DNA of 55,725 bases, taken from Planoprotostelium fungivorum (taxonomy: Eukaryota > Evosea > Variosea > Cavosteliida > Cavosteliaceae). Below, in pieces: positions 21,484 through 35,690 of this stretch; position 1 is the first letter of the stretch, and each line of letters starts with the position of its first letter. Location of the stretch: assembly GCA_003024175.1 (NCBI GenBank), contig MDYQ01000186.1, positions 1 through 55,725 on the forward strand. The letters run 5' to 3'. Position numbers and translations under genes: made by a program. The notes under the pieces are model-generated. The model made no database searches. It saw only the letters and a program-made list of their open reading frames with translations, and was not told the origin of the DNA.

Positions 21484-21972
21484 ATGTCGGCTGCAGATTC
21501 CCTCGAAGCCAAGTTCCGCAAATGCGTCGCTTATATTGAAGGTCTGCCGAAAGATGCACCATATCAGGCATCTACACAGGAGAAGCTCATCTTCTATTCC
21601 CTCTTCAAGCAGGCAACAGAGGGACCCGTGAAAGGCAAATCCCCATCGAGATTGAATATCGTCGCTAGAACGAAATGGTGATAGAATCGGACGAACATGA
21701 GTCTAAATTGTGAGAAGGGACGCTTGGAACGCCCTCGGAAAGATCAACAAAGAGGAGGCATACAAGAGATACATTCAAAAGGTGATATTCCATTTTCCTC
21801 CATCCAGTCGACTCACGTCATCTAGGTGCTGGAGGTCTCTCGAAAGATCCCAGGAAAGAGGAGCGAGGATCTTCAAAATCAAGTCGGGTATGTTGTAATG
21901 TTATCACCCTTGTTCTAATCAGCCAACAGAAGCGCCAGCGACGGATCGTCTGCACCAAAGGCCAAGTTGTAA
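21484..21972 (+). CDS. acyl-CoA-binding protein with C-terminal AKL
   Basis: Four exons. Start ATG 21484 (MSAADSLEAKFRKCVAYIEG). Landmarks of the ACBP fold: STQEKLIFYSLFKQATEGPV, then ARTKWDAWNALGKINKEEAY and RYIQKVLEVSRKI. The conserved YSLFKQAT and KWDAW motifs that line the acyl-CoA pocket are intact. The final exon after the intron ending at about 21929 encodes GSASDGSSAPKAKL then TAA at 21970. The C-terminal AKL is a functional-looking type 1 peroxisomal targeting signal, unlike the classical cytosolic ACBP. By family knowledge the protein binds medium to long acyl-CoA esters. Peroxisomal location is inference. Length is about 115 aa, slightly longer than the usual 86-90 because of the tail. 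Confidence 0.85.
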
Positions 21973-22349
21973 ACGACCGAATATAGACCGTTGAGAAACG
22001 ACTGTACATCATCATCATCTGGGGTTATATAATATAGCCAAGACTCGTCTCATTCGAAGAATGAACGCCAGCGCAGTACAAACTCTCGTAACTCCACTTG
22101 TGATCTTTTTCTTGTGATCCTTCGACCCACAAAATTCATTGTAATTGATCAGAGCACCAACCGCATTCCTTGACAATGAGAATCACTCGAAAGCTTCGAT
22201 GAGACGATCCATCCATTAGACGACGAGACAAGGTGTTGACCTCGGAGGTCCTCGAAATAAGGCCTCGGAATCGGTCCCAATTTCGGAGATAAGCCCCAGA
22301 TTGGCGTTCGCATTCATAGTTCGTCGGTTGGTAGCCAGTAAGCTGCATC

Positions 22350-24938
<2,589 letters not shown>

Positions 24939-25220
24939 ATGTACCACTGATGTCGTCGATCCGTTCTCATACACATCATGATGAGATTGCATGGAATAGT
25001 AGTTATACGGTGATGTAGTTGGGCAATACGTATTACCAACATTAAGATGGACGTGAGAAGAGAATTGGCTCATATTGCTTTTCATTCGATATCATGAGAG
25101 AAACGTGACCCTCAACAAACAAAACTTACGGAAATCTCTGACAATTTCTCCCGCAGCACGTGCCACATCTTCCAACTAATCGACAACACAAAACCACACA
25201 CACACTCACGACTATCCACC

Positions 25221-25737
25221 ATGTCTATGATCACCAAGTGAGTCCTCTCACCTCGACACCTCTCGTAGCTGATTCGAACATTAGAAACGTCACGGCCATA
25301 CGTATGGTAGCACGCCCCACCTTATGCACTCGCGTAGGACAGAGACAGAGACAGTTCATGCCCGTTCGCTTCTCTACAGTCAATGCGGCCTCCAAGCAAC
25401 CCAAGCAAGAGACCGCCACTGCCAGCGATGATTTTGCTGGTGAAGCCGATGGAAGGTAAGATCATCTTCTCGAACATGTTCTTTCTATTAGAGGATGAGA
25501 TGAATGACGTCACGTACAGAAACTTGGGAAATGAGCCAACTGGTGATGTTCCAAAGGGAACCAACCCAAGAAAGTTCTTCACCACTGGAGATGACTCTCA
25601 GAAGAGCAAGGGTGAGAAGACACATTTACATTCCATCGCACGTGCTGATTGGAAATGTAGAACACTTCAACAAGGAATGGAAGGACAACGCCAAGCACAA
25701 CTCCTTCCCAGGCACTGATCCCAACGAGAAGCACTAA
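25221..25737 (+). CDS. small probable mitochondrial protein, family unknown
   Basis: Four exons; the first codes only MSMITK. The N-terminus is rich in Arg and Ser with few acidic residues (IRMVARPTLCTRVGQRQRQF, then PVRFST), as in a mitochondrial presequence with possible cleavage near RFS. After a Gln/Thr linker, exons at about 25492-25608 and 25670-25737 encode NDVTYRNLGNEPTGDVPKG, NPRKFFTTGDDSQKSK and EHFNKEWKDNAKHNSFPG. The donor at about 25442 and the acceptor ending TATTAG give the open joined frame. I do not recognise the family. Length about 112 aa; a small respiratory-complex subunit or assembly protein is possible but not shown. Confidence 0.6.
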
Positions 25738-26038
25738 GTAAAGAATTATTTTTGCAGCTGTTGTTCGGTTCATTGTATTCGTCATCCGTTTGAGATCGTG
25801 GTCTCTTTGTCATCACGTTTATGTCATCTCTATCCTCCTAATCGTACAGTACGTAAGGGCTGTCACGATGAGCAACCTGCAAGTGTGAACTTTTTGAAGA
25901 GTTTGTCTCGTGACCACCTCGACAGAAAAAAAATAAGACGAACCCTCCGTTACGCAGGTTGGCTGCGCTGGTGACGCTGATGAGAGCACTGCATAGCAGA
26001 TGATGATTGGGCTGATGACGAAGAAGACATTCAAGCCT
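25738..26038. other. intergenic region between convergent genes
   Basis: About 300 bp lie between the stop codons of two convergent genes. No motif or convincing frame was seen; a 71-codon minus-strand frame at 25819-26034 looks like chance. This is probably the two 3' UTRs. Confidence 0.5.
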
Positions 26039-29000
26039 TTATTCGTTTCTCCTCGACACAGTCCATGCAGTCAACACATCATTACTGGCGACAGATCCTT
26101 TCCATACGTTGGAGACGCTCAATAAGGTAGATACGAGAGCTCCTCTCGTCTGCAACATCTTGCCATTCGAAATGAGACATGACATCCTCTGTATGACTCT
26201 GTCCATGTAGGGAGCCCAGTTGGGGTCTTCTCGTTGGAGGTATCTGTTGTTCGTGTCAATCTATGATGAGATGGAAGAGAAGCCGATTACCTCTGACAGA
26301 TGCGAGAGAAATCGCAGGACATCAAGAGATTGGGATGAGAGGGACTCCATCTCGGATTATTGTGTCTAAAGAGGACGCTCGAATCGGATGCCAACCATTG
26401 GGTAGATAGACCTTTTCATCTTTCAGAATGGGTGTCGATGTGAAGATGGAAATGATCTCACAGGAGAGGATGGAAAGACCCATCAGAGGATTTGGACTGA
26501 GAGAGAGGGCGTCTAACGTATCCAACAACCATCTCTGTCGGTCTTCCGCAGATCGAACGATGGGCTCAATCACGATGGGAATGAGAGGACATAACATCTC
26601 CGCTTGACCTGCAATCTCCATCAGATCTCATCTGATGGATGCTTCTTCTCACCCAAATGGGTGATGGACAACAGCCACGTCCTGCATGAACTCAAGATGG
26701 AAGATGGAAGGACCTTTCCATCGACCAGTTTAGACAACACGTAACACATCTTGACGTTCTGTTGAAATGCCTCTTCGTCCTGCTCGCGAGTCAACATCTC
26801 ATCTTCTTAGACATCACATCATGACCTTGTCTCCCATCTGCAGAGAAAATCTAGACTGCAACAAGTCTTGAGGGATAGAAGAGAGACACTTAACGTAAGC
26901 GTCTAAGACGTGGACCGCTGCATCATCGAGTCCTCTCTGATGATGGACGATGTTGGGTGTCGATGAGATGAACTGGTTTACGGATGAGACAATGTGTGGA
27001 CGATGCAATGAGATTACATGATGTAACAGGATGGAATGCAATTCGGACAGAACAGGTTGTGGAAGGGTCTCTGCATTAGACAATGTCTTAGCGATGACAT
27101 CCAACACCTGCAACATGCTGAGTCACACGGCCAAAATTTTCTCCTCGTATTATTTTCTTTCAGACTTTGAAGAATAATTCTCGAAAATTTTCATTTTTTC
27201 ACAATTTGGAAATTAAATTTCATTCTCACCTTGATTTGAGAAGAAAGATCTCCTTCAAATGAATCGAAGGCAAAAGTGAACAATTCTCCGGCCATTTTCT
27301 TCGCCTTACCCGAAGGCAGAGCCGTCAACAACGTCGGCATGCATCCGATCATCTACAACGAGTCACTCGGACCTCTCCCAGCCTCAACCCCCCACCTCCA
27401 TTTTCACGGAATTTTCAAAGCCAGTGAACCTCTCCATTTCAGTCCATTCACTCACCAGAGCACCCAGGCTCGGCTCGGTCACGTGACTGCAGGCGAATTT
27501 TACGCTCTGAGCTCTTACCTACGTGGGGTCACGTGACTCGATCGATCTACAACGTTGTAGATGCTCACATTTGGTCCCAGGGTAGAGCGGAAGGAAGAGA
27601 GTATGAGGCTCTCCCAATTTGTAGACGGAAGGCGAGAGAGTGTCGACAGTGTCGACAACGAGGCCGCCACTTGCTCGCTCGATGTGGAGCTAAATATAGA
27701 TCGGCACGTTGTAGATGGAGAAAAGTCGTGGAAAACTCACACATCTTGAGACTGTACGGACTGTTGGATGAGGGTAAAGAGGGTACGAACCAAGCTGGTG
27801 GGAGGCATGTAGCTGAGGTCGGAGGGTACACCTACAATTCCGTGAATTTTCGTGAAAATTTGGAGGAACTTTCACCCTTGGAGGCGGCTGCCAGGGGTAG
27901 AGGCCTTCCCAGTAAACCCAGAGTCCAACCCGCCACTCTGAAATCTCGATGAGATTCGCCTCGACGATCTACAACGATGTAGAACACGATCGTCACGATG
28001 GTATGAAATAAGAATAAAATAGAACAAATGTGGTGCGTCATGATGATCACCTGGACACTTTGGCATCACCATCATCATCCAAACACTTGTTCATGCGCTG
28101 AACGGCCCGACTCACGGCGGGATAATTCTTACTCTCCTTCATCACGGTGGGTGAGAGCGTACAGTACGCATCAATGAATGTCGACGTCGACAGACGAGGT
28201 GAGGGTGTGACTGAGAAATTTCCGAGAACGTTCCCTAAGGCAATAACTCCGGCCATTCTAGCGTTCGTGTCTTCTTCGTTGTCATCGATCATTCTGATGA
28301 TTTTCGCTACGAGCCCATCTACAACGCCTCCGGTCACGTGACCTGTACACGTCATCAATGGAAGGGAAATTTCACGGAAATATACCTTCGGTGGTGAGGG
28401 TGTGACGGAGAGATGAGAAAGAGATGAGAATGGCGGGAAATTCTTGTGAAGAAGGTGGTGTACGGTCCATCAGCTCTTCTACCCTCTGCAGCAGCTGCGT
28501 ACAGTACTCGTTGTCGACAATGTCGACAGAGTAACAGCGGGAGGTGAGGGAGGGTAACGCGTAGAGGGCACCTTCGATGAGACCTCCCTGAGATTTCGTG
28601 TAAATTTGAGTGAAATTTCGATGAAAGTTGCACCTCGCGGTGGTGGGAGGGAGAAGAGAGGAGGGAAGTGGCGCGGTCCAATAGGTGTTTCAATTTTTTG
28701 TGCCCGTTCGCAGATTTGAGGGCAGAGGATGCGAATGCGATACCGACGAAGGCACCGTAGGCTGAGATGATGTCATGAAAGATCGTCGAGATATCGTACC
28801 TGATAGGGGATCTTTCGTCTCATTCAATTGTGCCTCCAGGGTCTCCACCATATCGTTCAAGAGGGTAGAAGTCTCCCCCCTGTCGCTCGTGTCTCCTCTT
28901 CCCATGGCAGCCGCCAATAGACCTGAAATAAACGTCATCGAATATCATTTTGTTATATTTTATTCTTCGATACAACTATAAATCGAATTTATTTTGTTTT

Positions 29001-32000
29001 ATTTATTTTCAAGGAAGAGAAGACTCACCGATGGAGATGGTGCAACCGAATCTGACCCAATGATCGTCACTACTGGCTCGTTGTAGACTCAACGATGCGT
29101 AAATATCAGAAAACTTGACGAAATCTCCGGGTTGTACGTTGTGCGTGAGGATGCCGAGACCGATGGCAGCTCCATACTTGGCCCATTCGTGTGGTCCATC
29201 CTCTAAATCCTTCTTCAGCTCCTCTACCATCTATCAAATGTGTCAGTTTGACACGTGTGACGTCATCGTTCCCACACCTTCTCCACGCAGGAGTACATGA
29301 GAGGAGGGAGACACAAGCCGATGCAACCCTTCAGGATGTTTGTACACTCGTGTGATTTTGGGTTTTCCTTGGAGATGGAGAGAAAATTCTTGGAAAAAGT
29401 GTCGACGGCTCGGTCATAGCACCCCCTCTCGTCTAGCTCCTCCCCGTTCATCGACGCACGTGCCGCCTATTTTTCTTCAGTCTCGAATTTTGGCGGGAAC
29501 AGCCTTTCACCTCCCCCGCCTGTACGGCGTCCAACGCTTCCCGCGCAAAATTCAAAAAGGCGGGAAACGTCAGCAGACGTATCGCAGCGTCTTGATCGTC
29601 CCTTGATGCGATGTCGTTGATGATATCTTTAGCGCTACGTAAATACGCCTCTCCCCTCTGTACCAGAGATTTCCTGGGTGCCTGGGTGTCCGTTGAACAT
29701 AACAAATTCGACCGTCTACTACGAACCTGAACCGACGTAGCGGCGTCTCGATCTACAACGGGAGGACGGTAAGCGATGAGCATGGCGCCGGCTATGCCGG
29801 GGCGTACCGAGGGTCTCTTGTACGTCTGGTTCCCATAGATTTCCCGCAGGTTCTCCATGGTCTTAGTAACCATGGTAACGGCCTGTTTGGCGCCACTGAC
29901 GCCGGCAGCAGATGAACTGTCGTATGCTCTCCTCCTCTGATTCGTCTCCCAGCGGACGACCGCCCTGACAAGCTGTCGCAGTCAGCCGACGGAAAGAAAT
30001 TGGCGGGAAGAGATTAGGCGGGAAAATTTGGCGGGAAATGGGACGTACCTCTCTCGCTTCGGCCCTGGCCTCTTCGTCACTATCTCGGAGGAGTCGGACG
30101 AGATCTTGTGCAGATGCCACGCTCATTACCTCCACGTTGACCGATGCGTAATTACGTAACGAAGCGTAACTGTTCTTCCTGATCTTGGGAACTTGGGAAG
30201 TCGTCATCTCCCACAGGTACTGACGTGTGTCAGTCTGACACGGTGTACGTACGGTACGTACCGCAATGACACCCCGTACGAACTCTAGGGTCGACTCGTC
30301 TTCGGACGCGGCGAGGTCACTTCCGGCCGCCAACATCTTGGCAATCTCGGCCTGAACGAGAGCCCTACTCTCTCCCACCAATTTCTGACGCACCAACTGA
30401 TGACGTCATCATCACACGAGTTTTCCACGAGTTCTCCTTCAATTCTCTCACCTCCCAGGTACTCTTAAAGTCTGCGGCACCGATGGAACACAAGTGAGAG
30501 ATCGAGCGCACGCAATTGGCCGTGGTCGTCGGGTGATTGTCTTCGGATAAAATGCGGAAGGTGAGGGGGAGGAGTTCTAATCCACGGTTGGGTTTCTTCT
30601 CACTGATGAGAGATAGAGTAGAGGAGATGGAGATACGGATCTAATAAGAGGTCATCCACAATGTCATGTGATGATGATGTGATGTGATGATCATGTGATG
30701 ATGTGATGTGATGATCATGTGATGATGTGATGATGTGATGATGTGATGATGTGATGATGTGATGAAGAGATGATGTGATGTGATGAGGAGACGATGTGAT
30801 GTGATGAATAGATGATGTGATGATGTGATGAAGAGATGGTGTGATGATGTTGATGCTATGATTGAATGCCATGGATATCATATCATCCACATCCAACTCA
30901 CCTCCACATCCATGTTACGATCGTACGTCATCAATGCAGCCTGCAGCCTCGAAAAAGTCCTCTCCTGCCCGCACCACAGCTTGTACAACAGCCTCACACC
31001 CACAGCTTCCATTCCCCTCGCCCTGCTGATGGGATGAATGGTTCTCAACACGGGCTGTACGCAAGATGGATGTGTGGCCAGTGTGGGGATGCAGTAGAGG
31101 AGTTGAGATTGAACGAGTGGATCAGACTCTCTACCGAGTTGATAGAGGAGGAGGGGGAGGAGCGTGATACCTGAGAGGGTGAGGACGTGTGTTTTTGTTG
31201 GTCATTTTTCACAAGTGTCAAACTATACGTAAATGTCGAATTCGATTGTAGATGACGAAATCAAATGATGAAATAGTTGATGAATATTAAAATGATGGAA
31301 GATTCAATTGTGAAATAAAAGTAGTTGTAGATTCACCATCGAAAGGTGAGACGGATGCGATGTGAGATATCAGTTGAGACATCTTCGATCTAGCCTCCAC
31401 TTCCCGGTGGAAGAGGAAAGGAGACACGAACCACAAGAGGGCCGGTGTGACCTGTCATGATATCACACGGATGATATCATCGATGACGTGTGATGACGTC
31501 ACCTGTCCCTTGGTCTCGATCTTTTGGGTCACATCGTGGATCCATTCGTGCACTCTGACTTGTCCTTCTCCCTTTAATAGGGGTAATAATCTCTCCGCGT
31601 TGTAGATGAGGCTCGATATACCGTGGATGGCGGGTGATTCTCTTCTGTGTGAGGGAGAATTGGTAGAGACACCTTTGACCTGAAGAAGTGAGAAGGGTGT
31701 GAGATGATGATGATGATGGCGTCACGTGTTGACATGAGATGATGAACTAGAGGAAGATGGAGATGAATGGTCCGATGAATGTCTCTTGAATGGGTTGTAC
31801 GTATGGGCAGATTGATATTCGGATATTCGGAAGAATAAAATTACCCGAAGTAATTTTTCGAGGCGCTGTAGTAGAGTCGCCGACTTTTCCGCGAAATCTC
31901 TGTGAGGTGAAGTCGTGATGGTCAAGAGGGGTAAAACGAGGAACGTCAGCGAATTCTTCATGTGGGGGGAGAGGGGTGTGGTGAGTTGTAGTGCGTCGAA

Positions 32001-33568
32001 AACCTTCGAAAATAATTCCAAGAGGGTCACTTGCTCCTGCTGAGAGCCACCTGTGACGTTTGAGTTCGAGAAGAAATTTCAGTGAAATTTACCCATCAAG
32101 AGGTAAGAGAGGACCGTGATCACGTGACTATCTTCAGTGAAGAACGAGAAACGTTCGATGAATTTTCCGAGAAGATTCAGAGGAAGATTCAGAGATTTTT
32201 GCGTGGACCTCAGGTTACACAGAATGGATAGGATGGCCTGCGATCGTTCAGTGAATGGACGATCCAGCAGACGAACCTCTAAGAGTTGAAAAGCCAGTTG
32301 TCTGTCTCCGCTGGCCTCGTTCTTGTCATCTACAACGATGTTTTCTATCAGATTCTCCAGGGCAGAAAATACGAATAATTTCGAGGCATTATCAACAACG
32401 GATTGAAACGGCTGGTTTCGTCAGTATGACATCCCTCGTGATATCTCTTTGAGTTGTAGATGGATGATCTCACTAATAACTCGATCAAGTTGGAGAAGAT
32501 GTAATGGCGGAGTTGGGAGGTGGATGCATCGGCGCTTTTTCCGATTTGGATCAATCTACAATGCAATTGATTCACGGCGAGTGCCCAGTCTTCACTGTGA
32601 ACTGAATTTCGTTAAACCTTAAAAGATGACAGTCGATGGACGATGATGATCGGTGATCGATCGTGAAAAGTGATCATCTCGAGCGATCGGGTGATGTGAT
32701 CACGTGGATCAGTCGATGATGATCGATGATCGGATGTCTAATCACCCTCGCAGAAAGTAGAAGTCACGAACGGCCAGACCATTCGGATGAAAGACTCTCC
32801 ACAGTCACCTCTCTTCGCCTTTGATAACTGACCCAACGTATGGGTGACCTAACCGTACATTCATATCGAGAAAATTTGAAAGAATATCATTAGACAATAG
32901 AAAGAATTTTTAATAGGTGAAAGAGAGAAATTGAAAGAAGGTTTTTCCTTCAAAGAAGTTTGAATTGAAGGAAAAGAAAAGATCTTTCAGAGAAGAAAAG
33001 AAAAACATTGAAAAAATGAAATAGAATCATGAAAGAGAAGAGATGCACACCTGCCACAAGAGATCCTGTCTCGTATCCAAACGACTGCGAAGGGCAGTTC
33101 GAAGAGGGTGATGAGTCCACGAGTATGTGATCTGATTGAAAATGAGGTGAGATGCATACCCCTCGAAATCGAAAGAAATCACCTTGGACGTCTGAGAGAG
33201 ATGTAACATGAGATCGATCAGGCTCTTTACGGCCGAGGAGGTGCATGGACCTTCTGGAGTGGATACGAAAGCGTTCAGCATGTCGGATTGAACTCTCTTC
33301 TCGTCTTGTTTGTCTTTACGAACAAGTTCGACCATCTGATTTCAATCAAAAATGGATGGATCAATCTTCTCACCGTGTTCCATGCCGATTCACATAGGAC
33401 GATGTTCGTGTTCGTCAGATTACTGATGAGAACATTGTATAGAGGTGTCGAAGATACAGGGGGAGACGTACGGAGGAGTAGGCTCTCCAATTTCTTCGCG
33501 GCTTCACGTTGTGATCCCACCTGTCCTGAGGAGAATTTAGACTCTAATTGGGATACATCGTCGTTCAT
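26039..33568 (-). CDS. FOCAD: focadhesin/RST1-like HEAT-repeat protein (DUF3730 family)
   Basis: Very long minus-strand gene with many introns, ATG 33568 (MNDDVSQLESKFSSGQVGS) to TAA 26039. The N-terminus resembles focadhesin openings. The body is helical HEAT/ARM-like repeats. Family-like blocks include RPGIAGAMLIAYRPP (about 29790), EWAKYGAAIGLGILTHN (about 29150), ARMAGVIALGNVLG (about 28230) and GVPSDLSYMPPTSL (about 27800). The last exon gives NWAPYMDRVIQRM and LVSTLLSVSNVWKG. By family knowledge FOCAD and plant RST1 bind and stabilise the Ski complex with the cytoplasmic exosome. Identification is by remembered sequence pattern, so moderate. Several introns end in CGTTGTAG|AT on the coding strand (plus coordinates 27351, 27967, 28317, 32328). 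One intron (30660-30850) is a TGATG microsatellite. Confidence 0.65.
27545..27562. repeat. perfect 18-bp palindrome ATCTACAACGTTGTAGAT
   Basis: Lies in a probable intron of the focadhesin-like gene, followed by repeated CACGTGAC words (27480-27536). Same sequence as the palindrome at 17902-17919. Confidence 0.85.
30662..30846. repeat. TGATG / GATCATGTGATGATG microsatellite
   Basis: About 185 bp of imperfect TGATG and TGATGTGATGATCATG units lie within an intron of the focadhesin-like gene. On the minus strand this gives an artificial His/Ile/Thr/Ser frame that should not be annotated as protein. Confidence 0.85.
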
Positions 33569-33735
33569 GATGATCGTTGGCCTTGTGACGATCGTGATGT
33601 GATCTCATCTCGTTGTAGTGCTGACGAATTATGGTTTTTGAGCAGGTGTCTTTGTCATGTCCTCGTCTGGACAACCACAACGAAAAGTATTGAGTCTTAT
33701 ACCAAACAAGTCATCATAATTACTACAACAACAAG
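33569..33735. promoter_or_regulatory. divergent intergenic region, focadhesin / GH84-like
   Basis: Start codons are 167 bp apart in head-to-head orientation. There is a run of CAACA repeats just before the plus-strand start. No known motif recognised. Confidence 0.4.
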
Positions 33736-35030
33736 ATGATAGCATCGATCGCTCTGGTCCTTTGCATCTTTTCCGTCGTGGAAAGCACATCTGCGGTATG
33801 TGGTTCCGCTAGACATAGATCTAATCATCGTAGTTCAATGGTCTCATAGAAGGCTACAATTGGCAACAGTCTCAGTCTATCGGAGGAGAATACGATCAGT
33901 ACACCTACCAGATGAGAGACTCTCTCATAGAATACGTCGGAAAGAAGACAACACTCCGGGCTTACATCTATTCCCCACAAGATTCTGAAGAGAGTCCATT
34001 CACATTGACTCCGTGGTCACCTGATGCGAAATCCAATTGGTGCAACACCATCACCAAAGCTAACAACGTTGGAGTCAAGGTAATTCGTTCTCTCTTTCCA
34101 CGTGATTCTGAAGATGTCAGGTCATAATGGGCATCCATCCTCGTTACATTGACGATTACACTACCACATTGAATGCAGTCAAGGCGAAACTGAACGACTT
34201 CAGCGCGTGCGGCATAGACAGGTGAGTCGCCTCATTCGACGTTCACCGGACCAACATCCGTCCAGGTTCATCATGTCTTTCGATGACGTCGCCGGGGCAG
34301 GAACCACAGGCCAACAGCAACAACAGGCGAAATTGGCCACAGCTGTGAACGGTTACAAATCCATCAAACTCGTCGGTGAGATCTTCTCATCATCTCATCA
34401 ACTCCCCATCTGATCTCCCATCATCTAATCATCTAATCATCTAATCATCTAATCATCTCATCAGGAATCGTCCCCGCCTCCTACTCCCGCTCCATCTCCG
34501 GAACATCAGACAACAACTCGTGGGGTCAAAGCATGTCCTCGTTACTCTCCAAGTTGAACTCCTCCATCTCCATCATTGTCACCGGCACAGACATCGTTCC
34601 CTCCAAAATCACAGCCAACGATTATCCTCATTATGGTCCCACCCGACAGACTTTATTCTTTGATAATTGGATTGCAACCGACTCCCGCGATCGCATCACA
34701 ACGTCACAAGCCCCCCAGCGTGCGCCAGCCATCTACAACGAGTCACCCACCATCTTGGGAACGGTACTCAATCTGGCTTTCCCACCGGAGAGAGTTATCC
34801 ATCAAGTTTACGCTATGGACGTACGTAGCCGTAACGGTAGTTACGCATCGGCGGCGGCGGCGGCTGCTTGGACAGACTATTTGAGGACGTACAGACCCGA
34901 CGTGTTGTCCCAATACGACAATGACCAGCAGGTGGCTGCTGATCTACAAGGCGTTTTGGATCAAGGTTTAGAGTCGAACGACGACATCGTTAATTCGTAC
35001 CCCAATTTGCAACCACTGTTTCAGAACTGA
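33736..35030 (+). CDS. secreted GH84-like beta-N-acetylglucosaminidase-type protein
   Basis: Start ATG 33736 gives a signal peptide (MIASIALVLCIFSVVES). Spliced exons read FNGLIEGYNWQQSQS, TTLRAYIYSPQDSEESPF, NNVGVKVIMGIHPRYID, then GIDRFIMSFDDVAG (about 34255-34290), matching the GH84 pattern of a G-x-EG(f)Y start, a Y-(I)YSP(K/Q) strand and a catalytic Asp-Asp pair. Later SIIVTGTDIVPSKITANDY and LFFDNWIATDS fit the GH84 tail of the barrel. GH84 enzymes remove N-acetylglucosamine from glycans or proteins by substrate-assisted catalysis. This one would act outside the cell or in the endolysosome, perhaps on chitin or hyaluronan-like polymers. Residues after about 390 are unassigned; a poly-Ala run (SAAAAAAAW) is present. 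Lys in the usual PK motif is replaced by Gln, so activity should be viewed with caution. Confidence 0.62.
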
Positions 35031-35586
35031 AAGGAAGCCACAAAGATGCTGAATAGATGGATGTAGTCAAAGATGATCTCGTGGAAGTGAAATTTTCTCG
35101 ATTGGCTCATCTCATCGATGAATCCATTCGTGTTGATGACCACAGAAAAGACGCCAGAGCCATTCAAGCAGGCAATCCATGAGACATTCCGCTGAGGGAA
35201 AGTTGAAATGCATCATGCACGATGGCGAGTACACAAAACACTTCCCTCCCAATCGCTATTGTGCATTTGGTTCAGTTGCATCTTCTTCTCTTTTTGTGGA
35301 GGTTGGAATGGAATCAACTGAGCACAGATACCATCTCCGACTGAGCGGTACCTCTCCATTTGGGGATCCTGAAGATGACCGAAGATCGCGATCACATGTG
35401 AGCGCGGGCTTGAATACGGTGTTCTCCGAGAGATGAGGTGGTTGTTCGCAGTTTGATCGAGGTGGGAGGTTGCTTGAGATGTGGAGGTTTTTTCAAAGCC
35501 CAAAATCGTGGGCATTCAACGATTGAACTGCCATCAAAGCATATGTGCGAGCTATGCAACGAAGCGCATAAATTTTCCCTCAACCA
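35031..35586. other. intergenic region with a short orphan frame
   Basis: About 556 bp lie before the tRNA. A plus-strand frame at 35057-35182 (41 aa, containing RLAHLIDESIRVDDHRKDAR) has protein-like composition, followed in another frame by MRHSAEGKLKCIMHDGE. This may be the remnant of a gene or a small exon. No splice partners or family were found. Confidence 0.35.
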
Positions 35587-35666
35587 GCAAGTTTAGTGAA
35601 GTGGTCAAACACGCTAGCTTCAGGTGCTAGTCCTTCGGGTTCGTGGGTTCGACTCCCACAGCTTGC
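35587..35666 (+). tRNA. tRNA-Leu (anticodon CAG)
   Basis: The acceptor stem GCAAGTT pairs with AGCTTGC (one T-G). The D stem is GTG/CAC. The anticodon stem CTAGC/GCTAG encloses loop TTCAGGT, anticodon CAG. The long variable arm TCC-TTCG-GGT marks a class II tRNA, and the T arm is GTGGG-TTCGACT-CCCAC. The internal B box GGTTCGACTCC is perfect, there is no intron, and a T-rich stop signal (cttcttttt) follows at about 35670. It reads CUG leucine codons. It sits 25 bp from the 3' end of the convergent F-box/ankyrin gene. Confidence 0.93.
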
Positions 35667-35690
35667 AACTTCTTTTTGATACATTTCATT

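Noticed and set aside
30600-30896. Minus-strand frame of His/Ile/Thr/Ser repeats
   Set aside because: It is a translation of the TGATG microsatellite inside an intron.
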